Virus record (IMG/VR): IMGVR_UViG_3300014720_000222
Coordinates: 1-21,530 of that record
Length of the DNA: 21,530 nucleotides
Reading direction: 5' to 3' (one strand)
Source of the DNA: a virus
How positions within the stretch are numbered: position 1 is the stretch's first letter; each line of letters starts with the position of its first letter. The notes under the pieces are model-generated. The model was not told the DNA's origin. It saw only the letters and a program-made list of their open reading frames with translations, and did not search any database. Positions 21,226-21,530 of this stretch are shown piece by piece. The translations under genes and the position numbers were made by a program.

Positions 21226-21436
21226 CGTGATCATGTTTCCCAACGCAGCTGAACAGCAAATCCGGCAGCAAGTCAGGATGGACTGCGCTGCCGTGGTCGC
21301 GCTGATGCAAAAGCGCATGGGCGACGTGCAGCCCGCGCTGACCATGGACGAACTGGAAACCGCCCTGTCCTTGCTGAACCGCGCATGGGGCGCAGTGGCT
21401 GGCCTGATGATTGTCGAGGTGAAACGTGAAACGTAA
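21218..21436 (+). CDS. Small helical protein (72 aa), GTG start
   Basis: GAGG lies 6 bases before the GTG at 21218, which overlaps the upstream stop by 8 bases. A GTG at 21227 and an ATG at 21233 are alternatives. The product (M)DNVIMFPNAAEQQIRQQVRM... is two or three helices (8-35 and 42-66; MDELETALSLLNRAWGAVAG). No family is recognised. It is part of the rightward operon. Confidence 0.6.
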   Translation: MDNVIMFPNAAEQQIRQQVRMDCAAVVALMQKRMGDVQPALTMDELETALSLLNRAWGAVAGLMIVEVKRET

Positions 21437-21530
21437 GGCCATCACCCCTGCCATGAAGCTAGACGCCCTGCAACGCGCCCGGCTTCAGGCCGACTGCTAC
21501 GTGTGCCGCCGGACATGCAGTTGGGACGGC
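21426..21530 (+). CDS. Start of a Cys-containing protein, possibly HNH-type (cut by window end)
   Basis: The GTG at 21426 has GAGG 6 bases upstream and lies inside the end of the previous gene. Only 35 residues are in the window: (M)KRKAITPAMKLDALQRARLQ..., then CYVCRRTCSW. A basic helix followed by a CxxC pair is how many small phage HNH endonucleases begin, but the HNH residues would lie beyond the window. This is weakly supported. Confidence 0.45.
   Translation, partial: MKRKAITPAMKLDALQRARLQADCYVCRRTCSWDG

Overview
The window is a block of a temperate, tailed double-stranded DNA phage or prophage. It has P22-like (podovirus-type) head genes: terminase pair, P22-like portal, scaffold, N4-gp56/P22-like capsid and a gp10-like tail-hub protein. 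The DNA is GC-rich, genes overlap by 1-4 bases, and many proteins (ParB-MT-A70 methylase fusion, DUF1376 replication protein, stand-alone DnaA domain IV, DUF1064 nuclease) are of kinds common in alphaproteobacterial prophages. An alphaproteobacterial host is therefore my inference, not something the sequence proves. No integrase, att site, lysis gene, tRNA, rRNA, IS or CRISPR is visible. Both window ends cut through genes.

Layout. (1) Positions 1-15103, all minus strand, form the late operon, transcribed right to left: tailspike (15103), a 57-aa protein, TerS, TerL, a 104-aa protein in lower-GC DNA, portal, a block of seven small or tail-like genes, scaffold, major capsid, a putative decoration protein, an intrinsic terminator, an AT-hook-like small protein, a putative head-tail connector, and the start of a gp10-like packaged-DNA stabilisation protein. 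The seven-gene block sits between portal and scaffold, which are adjacent in P22. It holds a diverged paralogous pair of virion-like proteins, one with an extra inserted module, and two proteins sharing LSGSG-type repeats. (2) Positions 15104-15302 are non-coding and carry an extended -10 promoter followed by a strong intrinsic terminator, both pointing into the late operon. The gene just upstream (15303-15782) is in the place of a Q antiterminator. (3) Positions 15303-20029, minus strand, form the replication/early operon: Cro-like HTH, DnaA domain IV protein, small protein, DUF1064 nuclease, small protein, ParB-MT-A70 methylase, conserved unknown, DUF1376 protein with a DnaA-domain-I-like tail, and the candidate Q-like gene. 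(4) Positions 20030-20104 are a divergent control region with overlapping opposed promoters and palindromes. (5) Positions 20105-21530, plus strand, hold a short CI-like repressor, then a second early operon of small proteins (membrane peptide, acidic protein, zinc-finger protein, small helical protein, and a Cys-containing protein cut by the window edge). An 11-base sequence from the divergent control region recurs exactly upstream of this operon.

Working model (inference): the two HTH proteins form a CI/Cro-type switch at 20030-20104. The leftward operon makes replication proteins that mimic parts of host DnaA, plus a DNA methylase, and ends with a possible antiterminator. That protein would let RNA polymerase starting near 15252 read through the terminator at 15121-15161 into the 15-kb morphogenesis operon. 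All assignments rest on reading motifs and gene order by eye; no database search was run.
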